From positions 1 to 38,394 of the IMG/VR virus record IMGVR_UViG_3300034020_000736: a DNA stretch of 38,394 bases. The stretch is one strand, 5' to 3'. Within the stretch, counting starts at the first letter, position 1, and every line of letters begins with the position of its first letter. This DNA is from a virus. This document shows positions 1-5,820 of the stretch, piece by piece. The notes beneath the pieces are model-generated. The model searched no databases and was not told where the DNA came from. It saw nothing but the letters and a program-made list of their open reading frames with translations. Position numbers and translations under genes: made by a program.

Positions 1-127
1 GTGCTGCCGACGCTGCCGCGTGTCGATGCCGTCGTGACAGACCCGCCGTATGGGATCGGATGGAAGCCCCGCGTTACGCATCAGGATCAGCCGTGGGTCG
101 ATGAAATCGACTTCGACATCCGGTCGT
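1..127. repeat. Terminal direct repeat, left copy (circular contig overlap)
   Basis: Bases 1-127 are identical to bases 38268-38394. The reading frame of the methyltransferase runs through the join without a break. An exact 127-base overlap is what a k=127 de Bruijn assembler leaves on a circular contig, so this is most likely an assembly overlap and not a biological terminal repeat. Headful-packaged, circularly permuted P22-like phages usually assemble this way. Confidence 0.95.
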
Positions 128-621
128 TTCTGGTGGGTCGCTATCACCTGATTTGGGGCGGCCAGTACTTCGCAGACGTATTGCCCAAGGCCGATGGCTG
201 GTTGACGTGGTGCAAGCGTCCAAGCGTAGGTTTTCAAGATGACGCCCGCAGCTATGCCCAGACTGAATTGGCTTGGCGAGATTGGGGGAAATCACAGTTC
301 ATGGTGCACGTATGGGACGGCGGAAAGCGGGCCGGAAACGCCGACAACCGCACGTTTTGCCACCCATCTCAGAAGCCTATCGAGGTCATGGAGTGGTGCC
401 TTCGTCAGCTTCCTGACGACGCCCGCACGATCCTCGACCCCTTCATGGGCTCTGGCACGACGGGCGTGGCCTGCGTCAAGCTCGGCCGAAAGTTTATCGG
501 CATCGAGCGCGAGCCCACCTATTTCGACATCGCCTGCCGCCGCATTGAGGCCGCCTACAAGCAGCCTGACCTTTTCATCCCGTCTCCCTCTCCCAAGCTT
601 ATACAGGAGGCGTTGCTGTGA
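1..621 (+). CDS. DNA adenine methyltransferase, beta class (3' part; gene is split by the contig ends)
   Basis: This is the main part of a 224-residue protein whose first 18 codons lie at 38214-38267. It would methylate DNA, probably at adenine N6, using S-adenosylmethionine. The catalytic motif IV DPPYG comes early (about residue 33 of the joined protein). The SAM-binding motif I, FMGSGTTGVA, comes late (about residue 167). That order defines the beta class, which also contains CcrM and other orphan methyltransferases. DPPY usually indicates N6-adenine activity. There is no long target-recognition domain and no neighbouring restriction gene, so it is probably an orphan enzyme for host mimicry, protection or regulation. 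It overlaps the next gene by 4 bases (GTGA), consistent with one early operon. Confidence 0.9.
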   Translation: MLPTLPRVDAVVTDPPYGIGWKPRVTHQDQPWVDEIDFDIRSFLVGRYHLIWGGQYFADVLPKADGWLTWCKRPSVGFQDDARSYAQTELAWRDWGKSQFMVHVWDGGKRAGNADNRTFCHPSQKPIEVMEWCLRQLPDDARTILDPFMGSGTTGVACVKLGRKFIGIEREPTYFDIACRRIEAAYKQPDLFIPSPSPKLIQEALL

Positions 622-845
622 CAACGGTGCTTGCTTGGATGATCATCACCACGACTAGCGGAATCGAGATGGATCACCGTCTCATGAGATCTGGAGACTG
701 CCGCAGCACTGCAACCCGCGTTGTCCTTGCCCGCCAGGCTGGGGGGAATGTGAGCATCAACGAGTATTTCGGCAACTTGATCGTTGCTTCATATCCCATT
801 GCCTTTATCGAGTGCCGCGCGTTTCGGATGGGGGCGATGGGATGA
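618..845 (+). CDS. Hypothetical protein, 75 aa
   Basis: Starts at a GTG overlapping the methyltransferase stop (GTGA) and ends overlapping the next ATG (ATGA), so it is translationally coupled on both sides. The N-terminus (VLAWMIITTTSG) is mildly hydrophobic, but there is no clear membrane segment or recognisable domain. The support for it is its place in the operon. Confidence 0.55.
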   Translation: MTTVLAWMIITTTSGIEMDHRLMRSGDCRSTATRVVLARQAGGNVSINEYFGNLIVASYPIAFIECRAFRMGAMG

Positions 846-1045
846 GCCTTGCATCTGGCCGATATTGGATCACGCCAACACAGAGGGCCGCCATGGCAAC
901 CGCGCTGGGAAAGCAATATCGGGTATCAGACGGCAAGATCACGAAGAAGCCCGCACGCATGGCAGCCGGCCAGCTCAAGAACGCGCACGGCAAGGCGGCC
1001 AGCCTCGCTAAAAAATGGAAGGCCAAGAGCAAGGGGAAGCCATGA
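842..1045 (+). CDS. Small basic hypothetical protein, 67 aa
   Basis: The ATG at 842 overlaps the preceding stop. The protein is rich in Lys and Ala, and its C-terminus (AKKWKAKSKGKP) is strongly basic, suggesting contact with nucleic acid. No family recognised. The ATGA overlap with the next gene supports its being real. Confidence 0.6.
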   Translation: MSLASGRYWITPTQRAAMATALGKQYRVSDGKITKKPARMAAGQLKNAHGKAASLAKKWKAKSKGKP

Positions 1046-1332
1046 ACCGGTCTGAGTGGCGCAAGAACCGCCGCCGAATTTTAAGAGAAAGGAACGCCTA
1101 CGACGATACCGGAATGTACTTCTGGTACTATGAAATGCTCATGTGGGAGCGCGACCACAATATAGCTCTAGTCAAGAACTGCGCAAAAGAAGTCATGAAG
1201 GAAATGTTCGGCGACGAACACATGCAAACGCTGGAATTCATGACACGTTTGGGCAAGCGAGTTAAGACCCGCCTTCGGACGGATGCCGATTACATTTGGG
1301 CAGAAAAAATGGGGCCGCCGCCATGCCCATGA
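1042..1332 (+). CDS. Hypothetical protein, 96 aa
   Basis: Starts at the ATGA overlap with the previous gene (MNRSEWRKNRRR). The basic N-terminus is followed by an aromatic and Met-rich helical stretch and an acidic and basic C-terminal half. No known domain recognised. Codon use resembles its neighbours. Confidence 0.6.
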   Translation: MNRSEWRKNRRRILRERNAYDDTGMYFWYYEMLMWERDHNIALVKNCAKEVMKEMFGDEHMQTLEFMTRLGKRVKTRLRTDADYIWAEKMGPPPCP

Positions 1333-1553
1333 CCCGCGATCAAGCCATCCGCCGCCTTGAGCTGTTCGAGGCCCGCGGCGTTGACGTTCCTGTTCCTGCC
1401 AGTTGGTTGCGTGCCGTGTACAAAATTCCACTGGAGACCAACCATGACGGCAACGCTGATCGCCTACAGGACGCCGCCGCAGATGGAGCACAAAGCCGCT
1501 CAGGAGGCCAGGGACGCCGGGCACCGCGCTTACCTTCCAAGGGAAATTCGTGA
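1323..1553 (+). CDS. Hypothetical protein, about 76 aa, overlapping the NusG-like gene
   Basis: The ATG at 1323 (or 1329) overlaps the end of the preceding gene. The first 40 residues (MPMTRDQAIRRLELFEARG and following) look like a real helical protein. The last third, after about 1444, is read out of frame across the start of the NusG-like gene and looks like a shadow. Either a genuine 110-base overlap or a sequencing frameshift that lengthened the ORF is possible. Confidence 0.45.
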   Translation: MPMTRDQAIRRLELFEARGVDVPVPASWLRAVYKIPLETNHDGNADRLQDAAADGAQSRSGGQGRRAPRLPSKGNS

Positions 1554-1905
1554 GACCAAGGGGGGGGCCCGACGTGTTCCTACGGCCCGTGGGTACGTGT
1601 TCTGTGAGGGCAAGCCCGCCGACGCTGAGCACATCAAGGGCGCGATCGGTCCTGTTTCCAGGACAGAGCTTCGCAGGCTTTACATTCGCACCAGCAAGAC
1701 ACAGCGCCGGCACGCCTACAGCCCCGGCGACCAGGTGCAGGTCAAGGGAATGACCGTCGACAATCACGGCAAGCCGTTGCTTGGCGAAGTCATCGCAGTG
1801 TTTCGGCCGGGCCTCTACAAAGTGCGGGTGGCGTTGCTTGGAAAATCACACATCGTGCGAATGCGCGAGTCGGATCTAGCCCGCTTGCACCCCGGCATAA
1901 AATAG
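1444..1905 (+). CDS. NusG-like transcription elongation / antitermination protein
   Basis: A 153-residue protein with the two-domain layout of NusG. The N-terminal part resembles an NGN domain: a short beta-strand start, a helix (KAAQEARDAGHRAYLPRE) and the GYVF strand that matches the conserved PGYV/F segment. The C-terminal part (about residues 90-150) resembles a KOW domain: YSPGDQVQVKG, then GEVIAVF and a valine-rich strand pair. NusG-family paralogs such as RfaH and LoaP bind RNA polymerase and suppress pausing or termination in selected operons. This is the last gene of the early operon, next to a hairpin terminator and ahead of the late control region, the position of antiterminator Q in lambda. 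A role in late gene activation is inferred. The family assignment rests on motif reading alone. Confidence 0.62.
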   Translation: MTATLIAYRTPPQMEHKAAQEARDAGHRAYLPREIRETKGGARRVPTARGYVFCEGKPADAEHIKGAIGPVSRTELRRLYIRTSKTQRRHAYSPGDQVQVKGMTVDNHGKPLLGEVIAVFRPGLYKVRVALLGKSHIVRMRESDLARLHPGIK

Positions 1906-1931
1906 CCCCGCTGGTGGGTTTCCAGCGGGGC
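1905..1931 (+). terminator. Hairpin at the end of the early operon
   Basis: GCCCCGCTGG (1905-1914) and CCAGCGGGGC (1922-1931) form a perfect 10-bp stem with a 7-base loop, starting in the stop codon of the NusG-like gene. It lies between converging genes, so it may stop transcription from both sides. There is no strong T-tract, so termination efficiency is uncertain. Confidence 0.7.
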
Positions 1932-1950
1932 CGGCTAGAGTTTCCGTGGC

Positions 1951-2829
1951 TCAGTGCAGAGTTATCGCCACTTCGCGACCAATGCGGCGGCGCTGGACAA
2001 GGCCCGCTGCAATCGCAGCCGATACCCGCTTACTGGCCTCGCCTTTGGTCACGGCCAACAGTCGAGCTAGTTCGTTGTTGTTGAGCGGGCGCTTAGTGAT
2101 GGTCAACAGTTTCCTCAATTGCTCGAGATCCTGCGGCGTCACGTCTGATGGAATGACCAGATCCGAAGCCCTGGAAACCGTGGCGGAAACCGTCACAGGG
2201 CGGGAAACCAACGCCGTCGCCATCCACACCAGAGCCCAGATCGCCACGTCCAGACCAATGGCAAAGGCCAGCACGGAGCCCTTCCTGATCGTCTCAGCGG
2301 AAACCGTGCCAGCGCTCGCCCATGCCCACGCTTCGGACCCAAGATCGCCAGCCGGAGCCGTGCGCAACTCTCCGCGTAGCTTTTCCACGCGGGCCTCAAG
2401 GGCGGAAACAGTCTGCGCTTTGCCCTTGCATTGAGCACCTGCCCCGGTTCGGCACTCGGAAACCCAATCGCCGCGCGCCCATTCGAGCCGCGTCACGGTG
2501 CTCCGCAGATCAGCCTCGACGCTCACCCTGTCGACGCTGGCTGCCGCCTTGGCCTGTTTGATCTCACCCGTGCGCCCAACGATGGCCGGCAGCGAATACG
2601 CCAGCAGAGCCACGAATGCGACACACAACGCTAGGGCTAGTGCCCTAAGCCTGTATGACCACGCAATGTGTATGAACACCGGAAGCACGGCGACCGTTGT
2701 CATTGCCACGATCATTGAGGCGCGCGTGTACGTCGACGCGCCTTCGGTCGCTTCTAACGCACCTACAACTTGCAGGGATAAAAGAACGCCAGCGCTTGCG
2801 AGCGCGGCAATAGCTGCTAGTGTTTTCAT
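1951..2829 (-). CDS. Membrane protein with periplasmic coiled coil and C-terminal winged helix-turn-helix
   Basis: A 292-residue protein with four predicted membrane segments: about residues 3-24, 38-60, 63-85 and 190-215. The cytoplasmic loop SYRLR between segments 2 and 3 fits the positive-inside rule and puts the N- and C-termini in the cytoplasm. Residues 90-185 between segments 3 and 4 are then periplasmic. They are helical and charged and contain two Cys residues nine apart (ECRTGAGAQC). The last 60 residues (DLEQLRKLLTITKRP, then NNNELARLLAVTKGEAS and a basic wing) read as a winged HTH. A membrane-anchored DNA-binding regulator is the simplest reading; target and signal are unknown. 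It is the only long minus-strand gene between the early and late operons. The gene at 4364-5344 shares the membrane and coiled-coil layout without the HTH. Confidence 0.75.
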   Translation of the reverse strand: MKTLAAIAALASAGVLLSLQVVGALEATEGASTYTRASMIVAMTTVAVLPVFIHIAWSYRLRALALALCVAFVALLAYSLPAIVGRTGEIKQAKAAASVDRVSVEADLRSTVTRLEWARGDWVSECRTGAGAQCKGKAQTVSALEARVEKLRGELRTAPAGDLGSEAWAWASAGTVSAETIRKGSVLAFAIGLDVAIWALVWMATALVSRPVTVSATVSRASDLVIPSDVTPQDLEQLRKLLTITKRPLNNNELARLLAVTKGEASKRVSAAIAAGLVQRRRIGREVAITLH

Positions 2830-2865
2830 AGTCCGTTGTCCTGTCCATAGCAGGTTGATGGATCA

Positions 2866-2899
2866 GGGCTGAGTGGGTGTTGAAGCACCTTCTCAGCCC
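2866..2899 (-). other. Hairpin in the 5' leader of the membrane regulator gene
   Basis: GGGCTGAG (2866-2873) pairs with CTCAGCCC (2892-2899), and inside that GGTG pairs with CACC. The result is a long interrupted stem about 37 bases upstream of the minus-strand start codon. No T-tract follows on either strand, so an RNA leader structure or protein site is likelier than a terminator. Confidence 0.5.
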
Positions 2900-2920
2900 G
2901 ACTCGTTAACGGTCTGAAAC

Positions 2921-2999
2921 TACACTGATTTGCCTAACCGCAAATGAAATTATTCACCGGCATGCGCAATTGCTTGCGCGACTGTGGCAAATCAGTGTA
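2921..2999. repeat. 14-bp perfect inverted repeat flanking a palindrome
   Basis: TACACTGATTTGCC at 2921-2934 is repeated in inverse orientation as GGCAAATCAGTGTA at 2986-2999. Between them lies GCGCAA-TTGC-TTGCGC (2964-2979). The pair probably marks binding sites of a regulator of the divergent transcription units. Confidence 0.65.
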
Positions 3000-3120
3000 A
3001 GGCTGCGAAAAGGGCGACCGCCAGTAACCGGGCCGGTGTCACGCGTGGAGCCGACCCCGAGGCGATCCAGGGAAACACGAGCATTTCCCACGCCGCCAGA
3101 ATTGCGCCCACAAACACACA

Positions 3121-3149
3121 GAGCCCCCATACGCATAACGCGGGGGCTC
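3121..3149 (+). terminator. Hairpin upstream of the first late gene
   Basis: GAGCCCCC (3121-3128) pairs perfectly with GGGGGCTC (3142-3149) across a 13-base loop. It lies 66 bases before the first late gene and could act as a late-leader terminator that needs antitermination. There is no long T-tract. Confidence 0.5.
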
Positions 3150-3161
3150 CGTTGACTCTGA

Positions 3162-3177
3162 AAGCGCGGGGGCGCTT
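3162..3177 (+). other. Second late-leader hairpin
   Basis: AAGCGC (3162-3167), GGGG loop, GCGCTT (3172-3177): a compact perfect hairpin directly after the one at 3121-3149. Two adjacent hairpins in a leader recall the RNA elements used by some NusG-type antiterminators. That link is inferred. Confidence 0.45.
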
Positions 3178-3214
3178 GAACAAGAGCATACTCGCATCTG
3201 ATCACGGCAGATTG

Positions 3215-3454
3215 ATGGCTGGCCGACGCAAGGATTACACCGCCAAAGGCATTCGTCGCCTGACTTGCTGCGTTGCAGGGTGCAAAAACAAGGCGCGGTT
3301 TCAGTGGTCCATCTGCGCGGATCGCAATATTAAGCGCCCGATCTGCGCCGAGCACGATGTTGCCCTGAACACAATGGTGATGCGGTGGGCCTGGGCTGAC
3401 AGTCGCGAAGCCGACATCGCCAAATATCGAACCCGCGTTCTTTCCAGCCCATGA
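3215..3454 (+). CDS. Cys-rich hypothetical phage protein, 79 aa
   Basis: Start chosen at MAGRRKDYTAKG because the upstream in-frame extension reads through the structured non-coding region. The motif CCVAGCKNKARFQWSIC followed by C.EHD looks like a small zinc-binding fold. Similar short Cys proteins occur in phage genomes, but no function can be given. Its ATGA overlap with the next gene makes it the first gene of the late operon. Confidence 0.65.
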   Translation: MAGRRKDYTAKGIRRLTCCVAGCKNKARFQWSICADRNIKRPICAEHDVALNTMVMRWAWADSREADIAKYRTRVLSSP

Positions 3455-3825
3455 TGAGGCAAGACCCCATGAGCACTGGAAGCCTCGAAGCCTCGGAAGC
3501 TGCGTCGGCCGCCGTTACCGTCGCCCCGCGCGTGTCACTGGCTGACATCGAGGGTTCCATCGCCGAGGAATACAGCTTCACCGCTAACAAAGCGCTGGAC
3601 GCCATGCAGTTTCCACGTCCCGCATCGCTACCGGACCCGCTGGCCATGCTGACCGTCTGCATTTTGGTGACGCAGAACGGATGCACCGTCATCGGCAAGT
3701 CGGCCAGTCACAAGAACGTCAATGCTGATTTCGGCGCCAAGCTCGCACGCGAGGACGCAATCAGGCAGTTGTGGCCGCTGATGGGCTTTGCGTCGCGGGA
3801 CAAGCTGTGTTCATCCGTTCCATGA
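3451..3825 (+). CDS. Gp49-like protein (N4 gp49 / Sf6 gp66 family)
   Basis: The 124-residue protein has a variable N-terminus and a conserved part with SLADIEGSIAEEYSFTANKA, GCTVIGKSA and ARE.AIRQLWPLMGF, which matches the Sf6 gp66 / N4 gp49 pattern (VIGES... ending in A...LWPL.GY). The function of this family is unknown; members are common in tailed phages. The start may be the ATG at 3451 (overlap with the previous stop) or at 3469. Confidence 0.75.
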   Translation: MMRQDPMSTGSLEASEAASAAVTVAPRVSLADIEGSIAEEYSFTANKALDAMQFPRPASLPDPLAMLTVCILVTQNGCTVIGKSASHKNVNADFGAKLAREDAIRQLWPLMGFASRDKLCSSVP

Positions 3826-3929
3826 CCCTCGGCCGCATCATCGTTAGCGCTGCCGTTGTTTACGTCGCTTTAGGGGTTGTGTTTTTCGCCACCGACTGGC
3901 TGAGCAAGTGGCCCAATGGCAATGACTGA
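3822..3929 (+). CDS. Small membrane protein, 35 aa
   Basis: Begins at the ATGA overlap with the Gp49-like gene. Residues 5-23 (RIIVSAAVVYVALGVVFFA) form one membrane segment, followed by a short soluble tail ending NGND. It is the first of three consecutive, overlapping tiny membrane genes. Function unknown. Confidence 0.55.
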   Translation: MTLGRIIVSAAVVYVALGVVFFATDWLSKWPNGND

Positions 3930-4014
3930 TCGAACCTGCCAAATCGTCATGGTCGTCATGATCGCCACCAGCATCGCCAGTTTTTTAATCGCAGCCTATA
4001 AGGCCGGCCTATGA
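3922..4014 (+). CDS. Small membrane protein, 30 aa
   Basis: Overlaps the preceding gene by 8 bases. The peptide has a short polar N-terminus with one Cys and a membrane segment at about residues 8-25 (IVMVVMIATSIASFLIAA). Its stop overlaps the next ATG (ATGA). Function unknown. Confidence 0.5.
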   Translation: MTDRTCQIVMVVMIATSIASFLIAAYKAGL

Positions 4015-4157
4015 CGATCCCGACATCCCCCGGCAAGCTCATCGCCATCGCGTTCCTGATCGCCGGGCTGCTCAAAATGTCTGGCGTCGTGCCGATGCGC
4101 CTTGCCGCCGCTGACTTGTTCCTCGCCGGCATCCTAACCGCAGCGGTCATCCCGTGA
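4011..4157 (+). CDS. Small membrane protein, 48 aa
   Basis: ATGA overlap with the previous gene. Two hydrophobic stretches (about residues 9-22 and 31-47) suggest a helical hairpin in the membrane, as in small holins. The lysis cassette is 20 kb away, so a holin role is only a possibility. Confidence 0.5.
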   Translation: MTIPTSPGKLIAIAFLIAGLLKMSGVVPMRLAAADLFLAGILTAAVIP

Positions 4158-4327
4158 ATGACGAGCCCGATCTGCCAGACGTCATTGACGCCATCGCCTA
4201 CGAATTGAAGTCGGCCGGCATCGGGTATCTCGAGGCTCAATCCATGGTCCGCGACATGCTGGCCGAAGCCTGGGACCAGATGCCAGACTTGGCCGACCTC
4301 GACCCGATCACCTCATCACTGCATTAG
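4154..4327 (+). CDS. Hypothetical acidic protein, 57 aa
   Basis: GTG start at 4154 overlaps the preceding stop (GTGA). The protein is acidic and probably helical (DVIDAIAYELKSAGIGYLEA). A competing ATG frame at 4158 gives only a 16-codon ORF. No family recognised. Confidence 0.55.
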   Translation: MNDEPDLPDVIDAIAYELKSAGIGYLEAQSMVRDMLAEAWDQMPDLADLDPITSSLH

Positions 4328-4363
4328 TCCGCGTCTCCACCGATACGCACAGGAGACACACAC

Positions 4364-5344
4364 ATGACAGACATCGAACGCATCAAACACATCCTGATCG
4401 CCGTTGGAACGGTCGGCCTGATTTCAGGCGCCTGGATGTCGTTCTCGTTTGGCGCAGCCATGACGCTGGCGCACGGCATCACGTTGGCACTGCTCACCAT
4501 TCTCGCCGCAGTCATGTTTACGGCCATCGACCATCTGCGCCGTAACGGCCTCGGCATCGGGATGACGCGGTTTCTTACCACGCTCGCCTTCGTGTTTCTT
4601 GGCGCTGAGTTGTTTTCGCATGTCGGCTACACGGTCGGCACTCGCGTTGAAAACACCGAGATGGCTGGCGTCCAGAACGTCAAATACAGCGACACCCGCG
4701 ATCAGGTCGTCGACCACAAGGCCGCGCTGGTCATGTGGCAGGATCGGATGAAGACGTTGACTGCCCAGCACGGATGGGCGCCCACCACTAAGGCGGAAGG
4801 CTTGCGCGCCCAGCTCGACAGCGCTCAGAAGGCCATCGACCTTGAGACCGCACGCGGCGGCTGCAAAACAAAGTGCCTGGCGCTGATGAAGGACAAAGCC
4901 GGCCTCGAGGAACGCATCGCCATTGCCGAGCAAGCCGACGAATTCATCAAACAGATCAACGCTACGCAGGCCCTTATCGACAAGAGCCGCGCAAGCGCTG
5001 CCGTCACTGAGTACAAGTCGAGCCCCATCGTCAATCAGACCAAGTTTGTCTCCCAGCTTGCTACTGTCAGCTTGGAGCCCGGCAAAGAAGCTCTGACATG
5101 GGCTCAGATCGGCATTGGCTTGCTAATCGCCATCGTCACGACGTTTTTGCCGCCGTTCGCGTTCTATCTGGCATTTGGGGACGCGCTGCACCGAGCGCAG
5201 CCCACCACCGGCTTTTCGCGTGGCCGTGCTCCCGACGCCGAGACCGCTGCTCGCACGCGTAGTCTCATAATCAACAACTGGGAGACGGACACCGAATTTG
5301 CATCGCGGGTGGCCGATGCTACGCAGCGCAGGGTGATTGGCTAA
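4364..5344 (+). CDS. Membrane protein with long periplasmic coiled coil
   Basis: A 326-residue protein preceded by AGGAGA. Predicted membrane segments lie at about residues 11-33, 36-53 and 68-90, with a fourth at about 245-270 (IGIGLLIAIVTTFLPPFAF). The basic loop DHLRRNG between segments 2 and 3 puts both ends in the cytoplasm and residues 91-240 in the periplasm. That region is helical and contains the pair GGCKTKC. The layout matches the minus-strand regulator at 1951-2829, but here the C-terminal tail of about 55 residues shows no HTH. It lies just upstream of the terminase genes. A role in the host envelope, such as exclusion or sensing, is speculative. Confidence 0.7.
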   Translation: MTDIERIKHILIAVGTVGLISGAWMSFSFGAAMTLAHGITLALLTILAAVMFTAIDHLRRNGLGIGMTRFLTTLAFVFLGAELFSHVGYTVGTRVENTEMAGVQNVKYSDTRDQVVDHKAALVMWQDRMKTLTAQHGWAPTTKAEGLRAQLDSAQKAIDLETARGGCKTKCLALMKDKAGLEERIAIAEQADEFIKQINATQALIDKSRASAAVTEYKSSPIVNQTKFVSQLATVSLEPGKEALTWAQIGIGLLIAIVTTFLPPFAFYLAFGDALHRAQPTTGFSRGRAPDAETAARTRSLIINNWETDTEFASRVADATQRRVIG

Positions 5345-5370
5345 CCATCAACAACAGTTGCACGTGAAAC

Positions 5371-5820
5371 ATGCCACCAGGTAGACCGAGCGATTACGAC
5401 CCAGAGTACTGCACCAAGGTTTTAGACCTTGGCAAGAAAGGAAAATCTCGCGTCGAAATTGCCTATGAACTCGATGTAGGCACGACAACGCTGCAGCGCT
5501 GGGAAGCAGCACACGAAGATTTTCGGGTTGCCATGGCACGCGCAAAGGAAGCTGAGCAAGTTTGGTGGGAACGTAAGGGCCGCCGCAACCTACAGGCTCA
5601 GCATTTCCAAGCGTCCATGTGGTCGCGATCCATGGCGGCCCGCTTTCCGAACGACTGGCGCGAAAAGCTCGCACACGTCGGCGGCGCAAAAGACGATGAA
5701 CCCATAAGGCAGGAAATCACACTCGACGCTGATGCTTTCACCCGCAGAATCCTTGGCGCAGCTTCCAGAAGCCGAGATAACGGCACACCTGGCGAGCCTG
5801 CCGGAACAAACGAAGGCTGA
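5371..5820 (+). CDS. terS: Terminase small subunit
   Basis: A 149-residue DNA-packaging protein that would recognise the packaging site and load the large subunit. The N-terminus (GRPSDYDPEYCTKVLDLGKKGKSRVEIAYELDVG, quoted in part) contains an HTH (SRVEIAYELDVGTTTLQRW). A helical oligomerisation region and a conserved FPNDWREK follow. It overlaps the large subunit gene by 89 bases, as is common for this pair. Confidence 0.85.
   Translation: MPPGRPSDYDPEYCTKVLDLGKKGKSRVEIAYELDVGTTTLQRWEAAHEDFRVAMARAKEAEQVWWERKGRRNLQAQHFQASMWSRSMAARFPNDWREKLAHVGGAKDDEPIRQEITLDADAFTRRILGAASRSRDNGTPGEPAGTNEG

Larger units (their letters stand above)
2830..3214. promoter_or_regulatory. Non-coding control region between the membrane regulator gene and the late operon
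   Basis: A 385-bp gap with no convincing gene between a minus-strand gene and the first late gene. It holds a leader hairpin (2866-2899), a 14-bp inverted repeat (2921-2934 and 2986-2999) flanking a short palindrome (2964-2979), and two strong hairpins (3121-3149 and 3162-3177) just before the first late gene. It must contain the promoter of the minus gene and probably the late promoter. I could not place either with confidence. TTGACT at 3152-3157 is a weak -35 candidate. Confidence 0.6.

Noticed and set aside
2921-2999. 79-bp miniature transposable element with 14-bp terminal inverted repeats
   Set aside because: No target-site duplication flanks it and no second copy was seen. A regulatory site is simpler.
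2984-3214. N-terminal extension of the first late gene
   Set aside because: The in-frame extension crosses two strong hairpins and reads as low-complexity Thr/Ser/Pro without a ribosome site. The ATG at 3215 was preferred.
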